Assembly: GCF_018860825.1 (NCBI RefSeq)
Contig: NZ_JAHKPZ010000036.1
Location: forward strand, 62,001-126,000
DNA from: Lacinutrix sp. C3R15
Lineage (GTDB): Bacteria > Bacteroidota > Bacteroidia > Flavobacteriales > Flavobacteriaceae
Direction: 5' to 3'
DNA: 64,000 nt
The notes beneath the pieces were generated by a model. It did not search any database, was not told the DNA's origin, and saw only the letters and a list, made by a program, of their open reading frames with translations. How positions within the stretch are numbered: the first letter of the stretch is position 1; the number at the start of each line of letters is the position of its first letter. Made by a program: the position numbers and the translations under genes. Below are positions 17,427 to 26,328 of this stretch, in pieces.

Positions 17427-18191
17427 CTAAGAGTTTTTTGTAATAATTTCTTTTGCTAAACTTAAATAATTACTTGCTCCTTTACTAGCAGCATCATAAT
17501 TAATGATGCTTTCACCATAACTAGGAGCTTCACTTAAACGTACATTACGTTGTATAATGGTTTTAAAAACCATATCGTTAAAGTGCTTTTGTACTTCTTC
17601 TACCACTTGGTTAGATAATCTTAAACGCGAATCATACATAGTAAGTAATAAGCCTTCAATATCTAATGCTGGGTTATGAATTTTTTGCACACTTTTTATG
17701 GTGTTTAATAATTTACCCAAACCTTCTAATGCAAAATATTCGCATTGAATAGGAATAATAACAGCATCTGCAGTGGTAAGTGCATTTAAAGTTAATAAAC
17801 CAAGAGAAGGAGCACAGTCAATTAATATATAATCGTAATCGTCTTTTATTTCCTGTATGGCATTTTTAAGCATATACTCCCTAGATTCTTTATCTACAAG
17901 TTCTATTTCAATTGCTACCAGATCAATATGCGCAGGTATAATATCTAGATTGGGAGTTTCTGTTTTAACAATGGCTTCTTTAGCAGTATTGGTATGTTCT
18001 AAAAGTTGGTATGTACCAATTTCTACAGTTTCTACATCAATACCAAGCCCAGAAGTTGCATTGGCTTGTGGATCTGCATCTATAAGGAGTACTTTTTTTT
18101 CAAGTACACCAAGTGAAGCTGCTAAATTTATAGAGGTTGTTGTTTTACCTACACCACCTTTTTGATTAGCAATAGCTATTATTTTACCCAT
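17427..18191 (-). CDS. parA: Chromosome-partitioning ATPase ParA
   Basis: A 254-residue Soj/ParA ATPase that segregates origins with ParB. It has the deviant Walker A KGGVGKTTTSINLA, DADPQANATSGLG and the Walker B region YDYILIDCAPSLGLLT. Length is typical of chromosomal ParA. It is first in the parA-parB-DUF5683-dapB run. The AT-rich upstream region (18192-18456) holds no gene. Confidence 0.96.
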   Translation of the reverse strand: MGKIIAIANQKGGVGKTTTSINLAASLGVLEKKVLLIDADPQANATSGLGIDVETVEIGTYQLLEHTNTAKEAIVKTETPNLDIIPAHIDLVAIEIELVDKESREYMLKNAIQEIKDDYDYILIDCAPSLGLLTLNALTTADAVIIPIQCEYFALEGLGKLLNTIKSVQKIHNPALDIEGLLLTMYDSRLRLSNQVVEEVQKHFNDMVFKTIIQRNVRLSEAPSYGESIINYDAASKGASNYLSLAKEIITKNS

Positions 18192-18456
18192 TAATTTAAT
18201 TTGGTTATTTGTTTGTGAAACCGTTTTAATTTTTTGGTATAGGCTATAATGCTGTGCTTTGCTCTAATGTTTAGCTTTTTTGTTGGTTTACAGACTACCT
18301 GTAAAACTCAAAAAGCTTTCATTTTAAAACAAAAGCATTACTTTTTATTTTATCCTAAAAACCAAAATTGATTCACCGTAAAAATACGATTATTTATGGG
18401 TTTATAAAATGGAAGTTGTTAACAGTTGGTTAAAAGTAAATACTTGTAATTTTTCA

Positions 18457-19593
18457 CTAAAAATAATAAGATAATCTTATGTTTATTCCTGTTAAATTGT
18501 AGTACTTTACGTTAGATTCTAAATTATTTTTAGTTTCTAATCCTGTTTTTGTACTTGGAATGTAGGCTACATTAAAATTAAATTTTTGATTTAAAGCAGT
18601 AAATAAAACTCCTGCATTGATGTTGTAAATAAGATCAGAGTTTCCTTTATAAATAGTAGTTGAAGCACCTAAAACTGCTGGTCTTACATTTACTTGAGTT
18701 CCATTGTTAAATAATAATCCTCCTGCTATACCAATATAAGGATTTATTTTACTGTCTGCTTTTAAAAATAAGTAATTAGCACCAAGTACTGTTTCTATAT
18801 AACCATGGTTTGTTCTTACGTTTTTACTACTTGCGTAAAAAGATGCTTCTTTGCTAAACATATAGTTTAAAGCAAAACTGTAATTTAGTTTTCTTTTTAA
18901 AATATTTGGTTTAAAAGTTATTATTGCACCAACATTAAACATGCTGTATTTTTGTTTATGGTCTACAGACATGCCGTTATAGTCTATGTTTAAAAATGAA
19001 TTTCCTACAGTTATACCAAAATTAACTACTTCGCTAGGCTGGTTTGCTTCTTTTATAGCTTCATTAGAAACAGTAGATGTGTTTTCTAAATTACAAGAAT
19101 TGTACGTATTTATTATTTTTTTTAAATCGGAAACTCTAATGGTGTAAAAATTATCATGAATATAATTTTGCGTAGCTTGACATTTATTTACATAAACGCC
19201 TAAAATACCAGCATCAAAAACACTAAATGTGTATCCGTCTTTTTCTTTAAAAGGGATTTCTGCAAATTGGTAATCATTACTTTCTATATAGTACTTGTTT
19301 TTACTTTTATATAAAGATATATTATCATTTTCTATTATGCTTTGAAAGGCATAGTAGTTCGCATTAAATTTTTTAACTACATACTTTTTTTTTGCTTTGG
19401 AAATAGTTGTTAAAACGTTAACATTAATGTTGTTGTTGTCTTTTGTAATGATTTCATTATAAAACCCATATTTATCTGCTTTTAGTTTTCCTTCTATACT
19501 TGAAGTAGTACCATTTGTATAAGAAAGTTTTAAATTTTGACTAAAAGATTTTACAGCAATAAATAAAAAGAAAATAAAAATTAACTTCTTCAT
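18457..19593 (-). CDS. Outer-membrane beta-barrel-type protein
   Basis: A 378-residue protein with a signal peptide (MKKLIFIFFLFIAVKSFSQ). The N-terminal half is a periplasmic domain of unknown type. The C-terminal half has alternating amphipathic strands (FGITVGNSFLNIDYNG, LNYSFALNYMF, INPYIGIAGGLLFNNG) and ends in an aromatic YYF, as expected of a porin-like barrel inserted by BamA. Function unknown. It stands alone between parA and the mutase operon. Confidence 0.72.
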   Translation of the reverse strand: MKKLIFIFFLFIAVKSFSQNLKLSYTNGTTSSIEGKLKADKYGFYNEIITKDNNNINVNVLTTISKAKKKYVVKKFNANYYAFQSIIENDNISLYKSKNKYYIESNDYQFAEIPFKEKDGYTFSVFDAGILGVYVNKCQATQNYIHDNFYTIRVSDLKKIINTYNSCNLENTSTVSNEAIKEANQPSEVVNFGITVGNSFLNIDYNGMSVDHKQKYSMFNVGAIITFKPNILKRKLNYSFALNYMFSKEASFYASSKNVRTNHGYIETVLGANYLFLKADSKINPYIGIAGGLLFNNGTQVNVRPAVLGASTTIYKGNSDLIYNINAGVLFTALNQKFNFNVAYIPSTKTGLETKNNLESNVKYYNLTGINIRLSYYF

Positions 19594-19744
19594 AATTAGT
19601 TGTTTTTGAGTTTTTTGAAACGCTAAAGTAAGAAAATTCAGATATTTACAAAATAGAATTTATTAATATTTACATATTAGTAAACTTTTTATAATTTTAA
19701 AGGTGATTATAGTAATTTAATCTGTGATTTAAAAGGACTAAAAT

Positions 19745-21865
19745 TTAATCGATTAATATCTCTAAAATCTGAATAGCAGCATCACTAATTTTAGTTCCAG
19801 GGCCAAAAACGGCAACCGCTCCAGCGTCAAATAAATATTGGTAGTCTTGTTTTGGTATTACACCACCAACAATAACCATTATATCTTCACGACCATAGTT
19901 TTTAAGTGCTTCAATAACTTGCGGAACTAATGTTTTGTGTCCTGCAGCTAATGATGAAACACCAAGAATATGTACATCATTTTCTACTGCTTGTTTTGCA
20001 GCTTCCTTTGGTGTTTGAAAAAGCGGACCAATATCTACATCAAAACCAACATCTGCATACCCAGTTGCAACTACTTTTGCGCCACGATCATGGCCATCTT
20101 GTCCCATTTTTGCAATCATAATTCGAGGACGTCTTCCGTCTTGTTCTGCAAATTTATCTGCTAGTTCTTTTGCTTTGGCAAAAGATTTATCGTCTTTAAT
20201 TTCTTTACTATACACGCCAGAAAAGGATTTTATTTGTGCTTTATAACGCCCGAAAACAGCTTCTAAAGCATCGCTAATTTCGCCTAAGGTTGCTCTTTCA
20301 CGAGCAGCAATCACTGCTAAAGCTAGTAAATTATTTTCACCTGTTTTAGCTGCTTTTGTTAAATTAGCTAAAGCTTGGTTTACTTTTTCGGTATTTCTTT
20401 CTGCTTTAATTTTATTTAAACCTTCAATTTGTTGTAGGCGTACGGTTTGGTTATCTACTTCTAAAGTAGCAATAGCATCTTCTTGTGCTAGTCTATATTT
20501 ATTTACACCAACAATAATGTCTTGGCCAGAGTCTATTCTTGCTTGCTTACGTGCAGCTGCTTCTTCAATGCGTATTTTAGGTATTCCGGCTTCAATGGCT
20601 TTTGTCATACCACCAAGTTCTTCAACCTCTTCAATTAAAGACCATGCTTTTTGAGCTATATCTTGCGTTAGTTTTTCTATATAATAACTTCCTGCCCAAG
20701 GGTCTACCGTTTTTGTTATATTGGTTTCTTCCTGTAAAAATATTTGAGTATTTCTTGCAATACGTGCAGAAAAATCTGTTGGTAATGCAATAGCTTCATC
20801 TAAAGCATTAGTGTGTAAAGATTGTGTACCACCAAAAGCAGCAGCAGCAGCTTCAATAGTTGTTCTGGCAACATTATTAAAAGGGTCTTGTTCTGTTAAA
20901 CTCCATCCAGAGGTTTGGCAGTGTGTACGTAGAGCTAAAGATTTTTCGTTTTTAGGGTTAAATTGCTTTACTAATTTAGCCCAAAGCATTCTTGCAGCTC
21001 GCATTTTGGCAATTTCCATAAAATGGTTCATACCAATAGCCCAAAAGAACGAAAGTCTAGGAGCAAAGGTGTCAATATCCATTCCTGCATCTAATCCTTT
21101 TCGTATATATTCTAAACCATCAGCCAAAGTATAAGCTAATTCAATATCACAAGTGGCTCCAGCTTCTTGCATATGGTATCCAGAAATACTAATGCTATTG
21201 AATTTAGGCATGTTTTTACTTGTGTATTCAAAAATATCTGAAATAATTTTCATGGATGGTGTAGGAGGAAAGATGTAGGTGTTACGTACCATGAACTCTT
21301 TTAAGATATCATTTTGAATGGTTCCTGCAAGTTGTTGTGGTTGTACTCCTTGTTCTTCTGCAGCAACAATATAAAATGCCATGATAGGTAAAACGGCACC
21401 ATTCATAGTCATGGAAACACTCATCTTGTCTAAGGGAATCTGGTTGAAGAGTACTTTCATATCTTCAACAGAGTCAATAGCTACTCCTGCTTTACCAACA
21501 TCACCAACAACGCGTTCATGGTCTGAGTCATAGCCTCTGTGTGTTGCTAAATCAAAAGCTACAGAGAGTCCTTTTTGTCCTGCTTTTAAATTACGTCTGT
21601 AAAAAGCGTTACTTTCTTCTGCAGTAGAAAATCCAGCATATTGCCTAATAGTCCATGGTCTTCTTACATACATTGTAGAATATGGTCCGCGAAGATTTGG
21701 TGCAAGACCAGCAACAAAGTTTATATGTTCTACATCTTGTATATCTTCTTTACTGTAATTAGATTTTACAATAATATCTTCGGCTGTTTTAAAAAGGGTA
21801 TTCGCTTTTGGTTTTTGACTTTTGGCTTCCTTTTTTAACGTAATATGTTGAATGTTCTTGCGCAT
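19745..21865 (-). CDS. Methylmalonyl-CoA mutase large subunit
   Basis: A 706-residue, adenosylcobalamin-dependent subunit that interconverts methylmalonyl-CoA and succinyl-CoA. The N-terminal TIM-barrel carries [18 protein letters not shown] and [11 protein letters not shown]. The C-terminal B12-binding domain has the [18 protein letters not shown] box (DxHxxG with the cobalt-ligating histidine). Its partner is encoded at 22541-23908. Transcription runs from the small subunit, through the lipoprotein gene, to this gene. Confidence 0.97.
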   Translation of the reverse strand: MRKNIQHITLKKEAKSQKPKANTLFKTAEDIIVKSNYSKEDIQDVEHINFVAGLAPNLRGPYSTMYVRRPWTIRQYAGFSTAEESNAFYRRNLKAGQKGLSVAFDLATHRGYDSDHERVVGDVGKAGVAIDSVEDMKVLFNQIPLDKMSVSMTMNGAVLPIMAFYIVAAEEQGVQPQQLAGTIQNDILKEFMVRNTYIFPPTPSMKIISDIFEYTSKNMPKFNSISISGYHMQEAGATCDIELAYTLADGLEYIRKGLDAGMDIDTFAPRLSFFWAIGMNHFMEIAKMRAARMLWAKLVKQFNPKNEKSLALRTHCQTSGWSLTEQDPFNNVARTTIEAAAAAFGGTQSLHTNALDEAIALPTDFSARIARNTQIFLQEETNITKTVDPWAGSYYIEKLTQDIAQKAWSLIEEVEELGGMTKAIEAGIPKIRIEEAAARKQARIDSGQDIIVGVNKYRLAQEDAIATLEVDNQTVRLQQIEGLNKIKAERNTEKVNQALANLTKAAKTGENNLLALAVIAARERATLGEISDALEAVFGRYKAQIKSFSGVYSKEIKDDKSFAKAKELADKFAEQDGRRPRIMIAKMGQDGHDRGAKVVATGYADVGFDVDIGPLFQTPKEAAKQAVENDVHILGVSSLAAGHKTLVPQVIEALKNYGREDIMVIVGGVIPKQDYQYLFDAGAVAVFGPGTKISDAAIQILEILID

Positions 21866-21874
21866 GAATAAAGT

Positions 21875-22537
21875 TTATTGTTTTCTTGGACGCTTATTAA
21901 AATCTACTTTAGGGTTGTTTATATTTTCTTTTACTTCTGTTTTTGCAGGTTCGGTTCTGTTAAAATCTACATTAGTAAAGTCTGTTTTTAATATTTCTGC
22001 ATAAAAATACTCTAAAGCAACATACATTGATAAATATTTATCTGCATGTATTTTGTGAATTTTTATTTGTAATGCAGGTTGAAATAGTTCTTTACTTAAG
22101 CTGTTAGTAGAAACTAAAGCATTAAAGGTGGTTTTTAAATCGTCTTTTTTCATGTTTTCAGCAATACAAGGTATTAAAGGATTGCTGTAAATTAATCCTT
22201 TTTCTGCTATAATTCCAGCGTCTCTTAAAGCACTTGCTAGAACTACAGAATGTTTAGAGGCATATTTTGTTACGTCTGTTTTTCTGCTAACCGCTTGTTT
22301 TGCAAAAAAATTGTAGGCACGATTTTCGTTTTGTTGTTGTTTATCAAAATGAGCAACTATATCTTTTTCAAAAGAGTATAAAGCTTCATTTAGTAACTTG
22401 TTATCTATGTTGGTACAAGTTATTACTGGTGTTTTTTCTGCAAACTGATAATCTGCAAATGAAGATTGTTCCTTTTTACAACTTAAAAAGTTAACAGTTA
22501 AGATTACTACTAAAATTTTAATGCTAATGTTTTTCAT
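21875..22537 (-). CDS. Putative lipoprotein between the mutase genes
   Basis: A 220-residue protein with a lipoprotein signal (MKNISIKILVVILTVNFLSC). The mature region is mainly helical, with charged segments such as ENRAYNFFAKQAVSRKTDVTKYASKH, and a short basic C terminus. No family is recognised. It sits nine bases before the large subunit and three bases after the small subunit in the transcription direction, so it is clearly within the mutase operon, but a role in that pathway is not evident. Confidence 0.7.
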   Translation of the reverse strand: MKNISIKILVVILTVNFLSCKKEQSSFADYQFAEKTPVITCTNIDNKLLNEALYSFEKDIVAHFDKQQQNENRAYNFFAKQAVSRKTDVTKYASKHSVVLASALRDAGIIAEKGLIYSNPLIPCIAENMKKDDLKTTFNALVSTNSLSKELFQPALQIKIHKIHADKYLSMYVALEYFYAEILKTDFTNVDFNRTEPAKTEVKENINNPKVDFNKRPRKQ

Positions 22538-22540
22538 GTT

Positions 22541-23908
22541 TTAATTTGTTGAATTTTCGGTTTTTAATCTTTCTTGTTCTATGTTTTCTGCCAATCTCTT
22601 TTCAATAATTGGTTGTATTAACGTTTTTCTAATATTTGTTTTTACAAAAGGAAAGAGTTCTAAATCGTCTTTCATTCTATCGTTTTTATTAGGGTGTTTG
22701 TTGGTTCCTAATAAAACAATTTCTCCTGCATCAAATTGCTCTTGTTCTTTAGCAGCACTTTCTTTTATTTTTCTTTGTATGGTGCCTTCTTTTAACTGGT
22801 TTAAAAACCCTCCATTAGTTTCAATGTCTTTAAATAACTCTAGTGCTTTTTCTGCAAGTTGCTTGGTTAAGGTTTCTATGTAATAAGATCCTTCTGAAGC
22901 ATTTTCTACAACATCAAAATAGCTTTCGTGCTTTAAAATTAATAATTGATTTCTTGCAATACGTTCGCCAAACTCATTGTCTTTATGGTAAATGGCATCA
23001 TAAGCTAAATTACATATAGTATCTGCTTCACCAAGAATAGCACTCATACATTCTGTAGTGGTACGAAGTAGGTTGGTATTGTAGTCATAAATAGTTTTGT
23101 TGCGTTTTGTTGGTGTAGCAAAAATATTACAACTAGCTTCTATATTATATTCTTTAACTAGGCTATGAAATAGTAAGCGTAAAGCACGAAGTTTGGCAAT
23201 TTCAAAAAAGTAATTGGTATTTACTGATACATAAAAAGTAACTAGAAGTGTTTGTTTGTCTGTATTTTCTAAATGATTTAAATACTCATTAGTTTGTGCT
23301 AAAGCATAAGCTAATTGCTGCGTAATAGTTGCGCCAGCATTTTGGTAGAGGTCAAGATTTACACTAAAACTTGTAGTGTTTTTTACAATAGCATCAAACT
23401 GTTGGTGGTCTTCTTTTAAGTTTGTAAACCAATTTCCTGTTTTGGCAAGATTACCAATAATATCTGTATTAATATGTATTCCTGCTTTTGCAGGAATTAA
23501 AGAAAGGGTTTTTACAAAATTGGCATCTAAAAACTGTAATTTAAAATATACAGTAGTTTTATCTAAATCTATGTTTTTTAGTAAATCACTTACTAAAATA
23601 GTGTTGTTAGGAAGTATAAATTGAATGCTTTCTGCACCACGCTCTAGTGCATCTGTAGCTTTTTTATTGCTTAAAGTTACATCTTGTACAAAAATAGATT
23701 GGCAAATAGACCATTTTTGCGAATTAGAAATGCTGGTAAAAGGTTCTTTAAATTCATCGGCATGATAAAAAGGTTTTACATCAATGCCTTCATTGGTTTG
23801 CCAGATTAGGGTATCATTATAATCTGCACCTTTTAGGTCTGCTTGTATTTTTTGTTTCCACTGTTTTGATGATACTTTTTCAAAATCATTAAATAATTTT
23901 TTAGTCAT
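22541..23908 (-). CDS. Methylmalonyl-CoA mutase small subunit
   Basis: A 455-residue mutase small subunit that pairs with the large subunit downstream. It keeps the catalytic-barrel layout (LAYALAQTNEYL, FFEIAKLRALRLLFHSLV, GSYYIETLTKQLAEKAL) but has no B12-binding domain, as expected of the non-catalytic chain. A palindromic repeat at 23478-23497 is translated in frame as LIPAKAGIH. It overlaps the upstream FtsB/DivIC-like gene by eight bases. Confidence 0.93.
   Translation of the reverse strand: MTKKLFNDFEKVSSKQWKQKIQADLKGADYNDTLIWQTNEGIDVKPFYHADEFKEPFTSISNSQKWSICQSIFVQDVTLSNKKATDALERGAESIQFILPNNTILVSDLLKNIDLDKTTVYFKLQFLDANFVKTLSLIPAKAGIHINTDIIGNLAKTGNWFTNLKEDHQQFDAIVKNTTSFSVNLDLYQNAGATITQQLAYALAQTNEYLNHLENTDKQTLLVTFYVSVNTNYFFEIAKLRALRLLFHSLVKEYNIEASCNIFATPTKRNKTIYDYNTNLLRTTTECMSAILGEADTICNLAYDAIYHKDNEFGERIARNQLLILKHESYFDVVENASEGSYYIETLTKQLAEKALELFKDIETNGGFLNQLKEGTIQRKIKESAAKEQEQFDAGEIVLLGTNKHPNKNDRMKDDLELFPFVKTNIRKTLIQPIIEKRLAENIEQERLKTENSTN
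23478..23497. repeat. Palindromic repeat inside the mutase small-subunit gene
   Basis: ATTCCTGCTTTTGCAGGAAT is a perfect 8-bp-armed hairpin (ATTCCTGC/GCAGGAAT, loop TTTT) within the coding sequence. It is similar to the leader repeats at 2665, 5106, 8331 and 13460 and is translated on the minus strand as part of LIPAKAGIH, so the insertion is tolerated in the protein. Confidence 0.65.
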
Positions 23909-24203
23909 CTGTATTGTTTTTTAAACTGTCTTCGTATTCAATAATATAAATTTCTTCCTTATCGCGTTTCATATAATAAGCTTCACGAGCAAATTTTTCT
24001 AGACCTTCGTCTGTACTTAATTTTTCTAGTTCTTTATTATCTTTTTCAATTTCTTTAAGGTAGAAATCTTTTTCGTCTTCTAGATTGTTAATGTCATTAT
24101 TTAATTCGTTATGAATGAGTAATGAGTTTGCGTCAAAAAACAGCATCCAAATAGCGAATATTGTAAATATAATAAGGAATATGTTTTTAAAGTACTTTAG
24201 CAT
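23901..24203 (-). CDS. FtsB/DivIC-like septum formation initiator
   Basis: A 100-residue protein with an N-terminal membrane helix (NIFLIIFTIFAIWMLFF) followed by a coiled coil (LNNDINNLEDEKDFYLKEIEKDNKELEKL) and the EKFAREAYYMKRDKEEIYII C-terminal motif of the FtsB/DivIC family. These proteins are bitopic divisome components that bridge FtsL and FtsQ. It overlaps the uridine kinase stop by one base and the mutase start by eight. Confidence 0.88.
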   Translation of the reverse strand: MLKYFKNIFLIIFTIFAIWMLFFDANSLLIHNELNNDINNLEDEKDFYLKEIEKDNKELEKLSTDEGLEKFAREAYYMKRDKEEIYIIEYEDSLKNNTDD

Positions 24204-24811
24204 TAACTAATTCTTTCGTTTATAATGGTTTTAACTATATCAACAGCAACTGTATTGTACTTGTTGTTAGGTATAATAATGTCTGCATACTCTTTCATTG
24301 GTTCAATAAATTGTTGATGCATTGGTTTAAGTGTGGTTTGGTAACGTGTTAATACTTCGTCTAAATCTCTACCACGTTCAGCAATATCACGTTTTAAACG
24401 TCTTATTAAACGCTCATCACTATCTGCATGTACAAATATTTTAATATCAAACATGTCTCTTAATTCACGATTGGTAAGAATTAAAATACCTTCAACAATC
24501 ATTACTTTTCTAGGCATGGTACGTATAGTGTCACCAGTTCTGTTATGCTTTACAAAAGAATAAACGGGTTGATTTATAGCATTTCCTGCTTTTAAATCTT
24601 TTAAATGCTCAGCTATTAAATCAAAATCAATACTTCTTGGATGGTCAAAATTTATATTGGTTCTTTCGTCAAGGGTTAGGTGTGAAGTGTCTTTATAATA
24701 ATGATCTTGTGATATTACACCAACTTCTCCTTCTGGTAATTCGTTAAGTATTTGGTCTACAACTGTTGTTTTACCGCAACCAGTTCCACCTGCAATTCCT
24801 ATAATAAGCAT
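24203..24811 (-). CDS. udk: Uridine kinase
   Basis: A 202-residue P-loop kinase that phosphorylates uridine and cytidine in pyrimidine salvage. The Walker A is GIAGGTGCGKTT; the substrate-binding FDHPRSIDFD and the RLIRRLKRDIAERGRD segment (lid region) are visible. The internal ATG at 24811 is preferred because it gives the family N terminus (MLIIGIAGGTGCGKTT); the frame could extend nine residues further upstream. Confidence 0.95.
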   Translation of the reverse strand: MLIIGIAGGTGCGKTTVVDQILNELPEGEVGVISQDHYYKDTSHLTLDERTNINFDHPRSIDFDLIAEHLKDLKAGNAINQPVYSFVKHNRTGDTIRTMPRKVMIVEGILILTNRELRDMFDIKIFVHADSDERLIRRLKRDIAERGRDLDEVLTRYQTTLKPMHQQFIEPMKEYADIIIPNNKYNTVAVDIVKTIINERIS

Positions 24812-24846
24812 GAATGTTTTTTTTGATTTGATAGGCAAATTTAAGA

Positions 24847-25953
24847 TTATTTCTTCGGAATTATTTTAACTATTCCAACATTTTCTATTCCAACGTAAAT
24901 ATAACCATCTAGACCTTGGCAAACACTACGAACTCTGCCTAAACCATCTAATAATTTTTCTTCTAAAACTACTTTATTATTTTTAAGAACACATCTGTTT
25001 AAATATTGAAATTTTAAAGAGCCAACTAATAAATTGTCTTTCCATTTCGGGTAGATATTGCTAGTTATAAACTCCATACCACTTGGTGCTATTGAAGGAT
25101 CCCAATAATGAATTGGCTGCTCCATTCCTGGTAGTTTTGTGTTCTTAGTAATTTTTGTACCATGGTAGTTTATGCCATAAGTGATTTTTGGCCAGCCATA
25201 ATTTTTACCAGATTCAATACTATTGATTTCATCTCCACCACGAGGACCATGTTCATGTGTCCAGATTTTGCCAGTAATAGGGTGTTTTGTCATGCCTTGC
25301 GGATTTCTATGCCCATAAGAATAAATTGCTTTTTTTGCATTAGGAGTATTTACAAAAGGGTTGTCTGCAGGAATAGTGCCATCATCATGCAAACGATAAA
25401 TTTTACCACCATCACGAGTTATATCTTGTGGATTAATGTCGCGTTCACCACGATCACCAATAGAAAAATATAAAAATCCAGCATTATCAAATGCTATTCT
25501 AGATCCAAAATGTTGTCCAGCAGTAGTATTTGGTAGGGCTTTATAAAGTACTTCTTGGTTTACTAGTTTGTTTTCTTCTAATTTTGCTCTTAATATAGTA
25601 GTATGTGCACCATCATTTTCGTCATTAGAAGAAGCATAAGAAATATATAACCAACCGTTATTTTTATAATCTGGATGTAATGCAATATCCATTAATCCTC
25701 CTTGCCCTAATACTTCAATTTCTGGCAAATTAGAAACCATTGTTTTTGTGCCTGCTTTAAAAAGAATCATTTTGCCAGATTTTTCATTAATTAAAATAGA
25801 GCCATCAGGAAGAAATGTAAATCCCCATGGATTTTTTAAATCAGGAACAATAATCTCATAGGTATGCTTTGTATTTACAGGAGTTTTATCTTGCGCACAA
25901 GAGTAAAAACTAATAGAAATTAGTGTGGCAAAAAGAAAAAAAAGATGCTTCAT
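24847..25953 (-). CDS. PQQ-dependent sugar dehydrogenase family protein
   Basis: A 368-residue secreted, six-bladed beta-propeller of the glucose/sorbosone dehydrogenase family. A lipoprotein-type signal (MKHLFFLFATLISISFYSC) leads into PWGFTFLPDGSILINEKSGKM, HFGSRIAFDN, YSYGHRNPQGM (quinone/calcium region) and WTHEHGPRGGDEIN. Whether it binds PQQ here is not known. It ends a minus-strand block just before the tRNA-Pro gene and the island. Confidence 0.9.
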   Translation of the reverse strand: MKHLFFLFATLISISFYSCAQDKTPVNTKHTYEIIVPDLKNPWGFTFLPDGSILINEKSGKMILFKAGTKTMVSNLPEIEVLGQGGLMDIALHPDYKNNGWLYISYASSNDENDGAHTTILRAKLEENKLVNQEVLYKALPNTTAGQHFGSRIAFDNAGFLYFSIGDRGERDINPQDITRDGGKIYRLHDDGTIPADNPFVNTPNAKKAIYSYGHRNPQGMTKHPITGKIWTHEHGPRGGDEINSIESGKNYGWPKITYGINYHGTKITKNTKLPGMEQPIHYWDPSIAPSGMEFITSNIYPKWKDNLLVGSLKFQYLNRCVLKNNKVVLEEKLLDGLGRVRSVCQGLDGYIYVGIENVGIVKIIPKK

Positions 25954-25993
25954 AATTACTAATTAAAAATTATTTATAATTTACTTCTTTTTA

Positions 25994-26025
25994 TTGTTTG
26001 TTTTTAAATAAAAAGTATATATTTG
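25994..26025 (+). promoter_or_regulatory. Promoter of the tRNA-Pro gene
   Basis: TATATTTG at 26018-26025 matches the Bacteroidota -7 box, with TTG at 25994-25996 (21 bases upstream), in good agreement with the TTG/TAnnTTTG pattern. The distance to the tRNA 5' end (26051) is 25 bases, leaving a short 5' leader. Confidence 0.6.
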
Positions 26026-26050
26026 CAGTCCTTAAATGATAAAACATTTT

Positions 26051-26125
26051 CGGGGTGTAGCGTAGCCCGGTTATCGCGCCACGTTTGGGACGTGGAGGCC
26101 GCAGGTTCGAATCCTGCCACCCCGA
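26051..26125 (+). tRNA. tRNA-Pro (anticodon TGG)
   Basis: A full cloverleaf can be drawn: acceptor arms CGGGGTG (26051-26057) and CACCCCG (26118-26124), anticodon stem CCACG/CGTGG with loop TTTGGGA (anticodon TGG), T-arm GCAGG/CCTGC with TTCGAAT loop, and discriminator A at 26125. No CCA is encoded. This gene is the integration target of the island: its 3' end is repeated at 60173-60189. Confidence 0.97.
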
Positions 26126-26126
26126 C
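26110..26126 (+). repeat. Left attachment site (attL) of the island
   Basis: AATCCTGCCACCCCGAC, the last 16 bases of the tRNA-Pro plus one base, is an exact 17-bp direct repeat of 60173-60189. The tRNA remains complete on this side, so it was preserved upon integration. Confidence 0.9.
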
Positions 26127-26144
26127 AAAATTAATAATCAATTA

Positions 26145-26190
26145 ACATCAAAACCTTGGTAATCGTAAGATTATCGAGGTTTTATGATTT
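26145..26190 (+). terminator. Hairpin downstream of the tRNA inside the island
   Basis: Complementary arms AAAACCT and AGGTTTT, with inner arms TAATC and GATTA, form a broken stem at about 26149-26182 followed by a T-rich stretch. It is probably the terminator that the island supplies to the tRNA in place of the chromosomal one now at 60195. Confidence 0.45.
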
Positions 26191-26232
26191 TTAAGCAATC
26201 ATAAGATTTGATATTATTTGATTAAAAAAGTG

Positions 26233-26247
26233 ACCTATTCGGTTACC
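26233..26247 (+). repeat. Arm-type repeat, left end
   Basis: ACCTATTCGGTTACC at 26233-26247 is exactly repeated at 60100-60114, and an inverted partial copy (GGTAACCGAAT) lies at 26267-26277. Location just inside both island ends suggests arm-type binding sites for the integrase. Confidence 0.6.
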
Positions 26248-26328
26248 ATTTTATAATAGGTATATAGGTAACCGAATTATTGATTTGACTTTCGTCAGTA
26301 AACAAATGTTTAACTAAAGACGAAAGAT

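Noticed and set aside
18192-18456. Possible parS site near parA
   Set aside because: Only a half-site-like TGTTTGTGAAAC at about 18209 is seen; it does not match TGTTTCACGTGAAACA well enough.
21866-24200. Cobalamin riboswitch for the mutase operon
   Set aside because: The genes are packed with only a few bases between them, leaving no room for a riboswitch, and no B12-box was seen.
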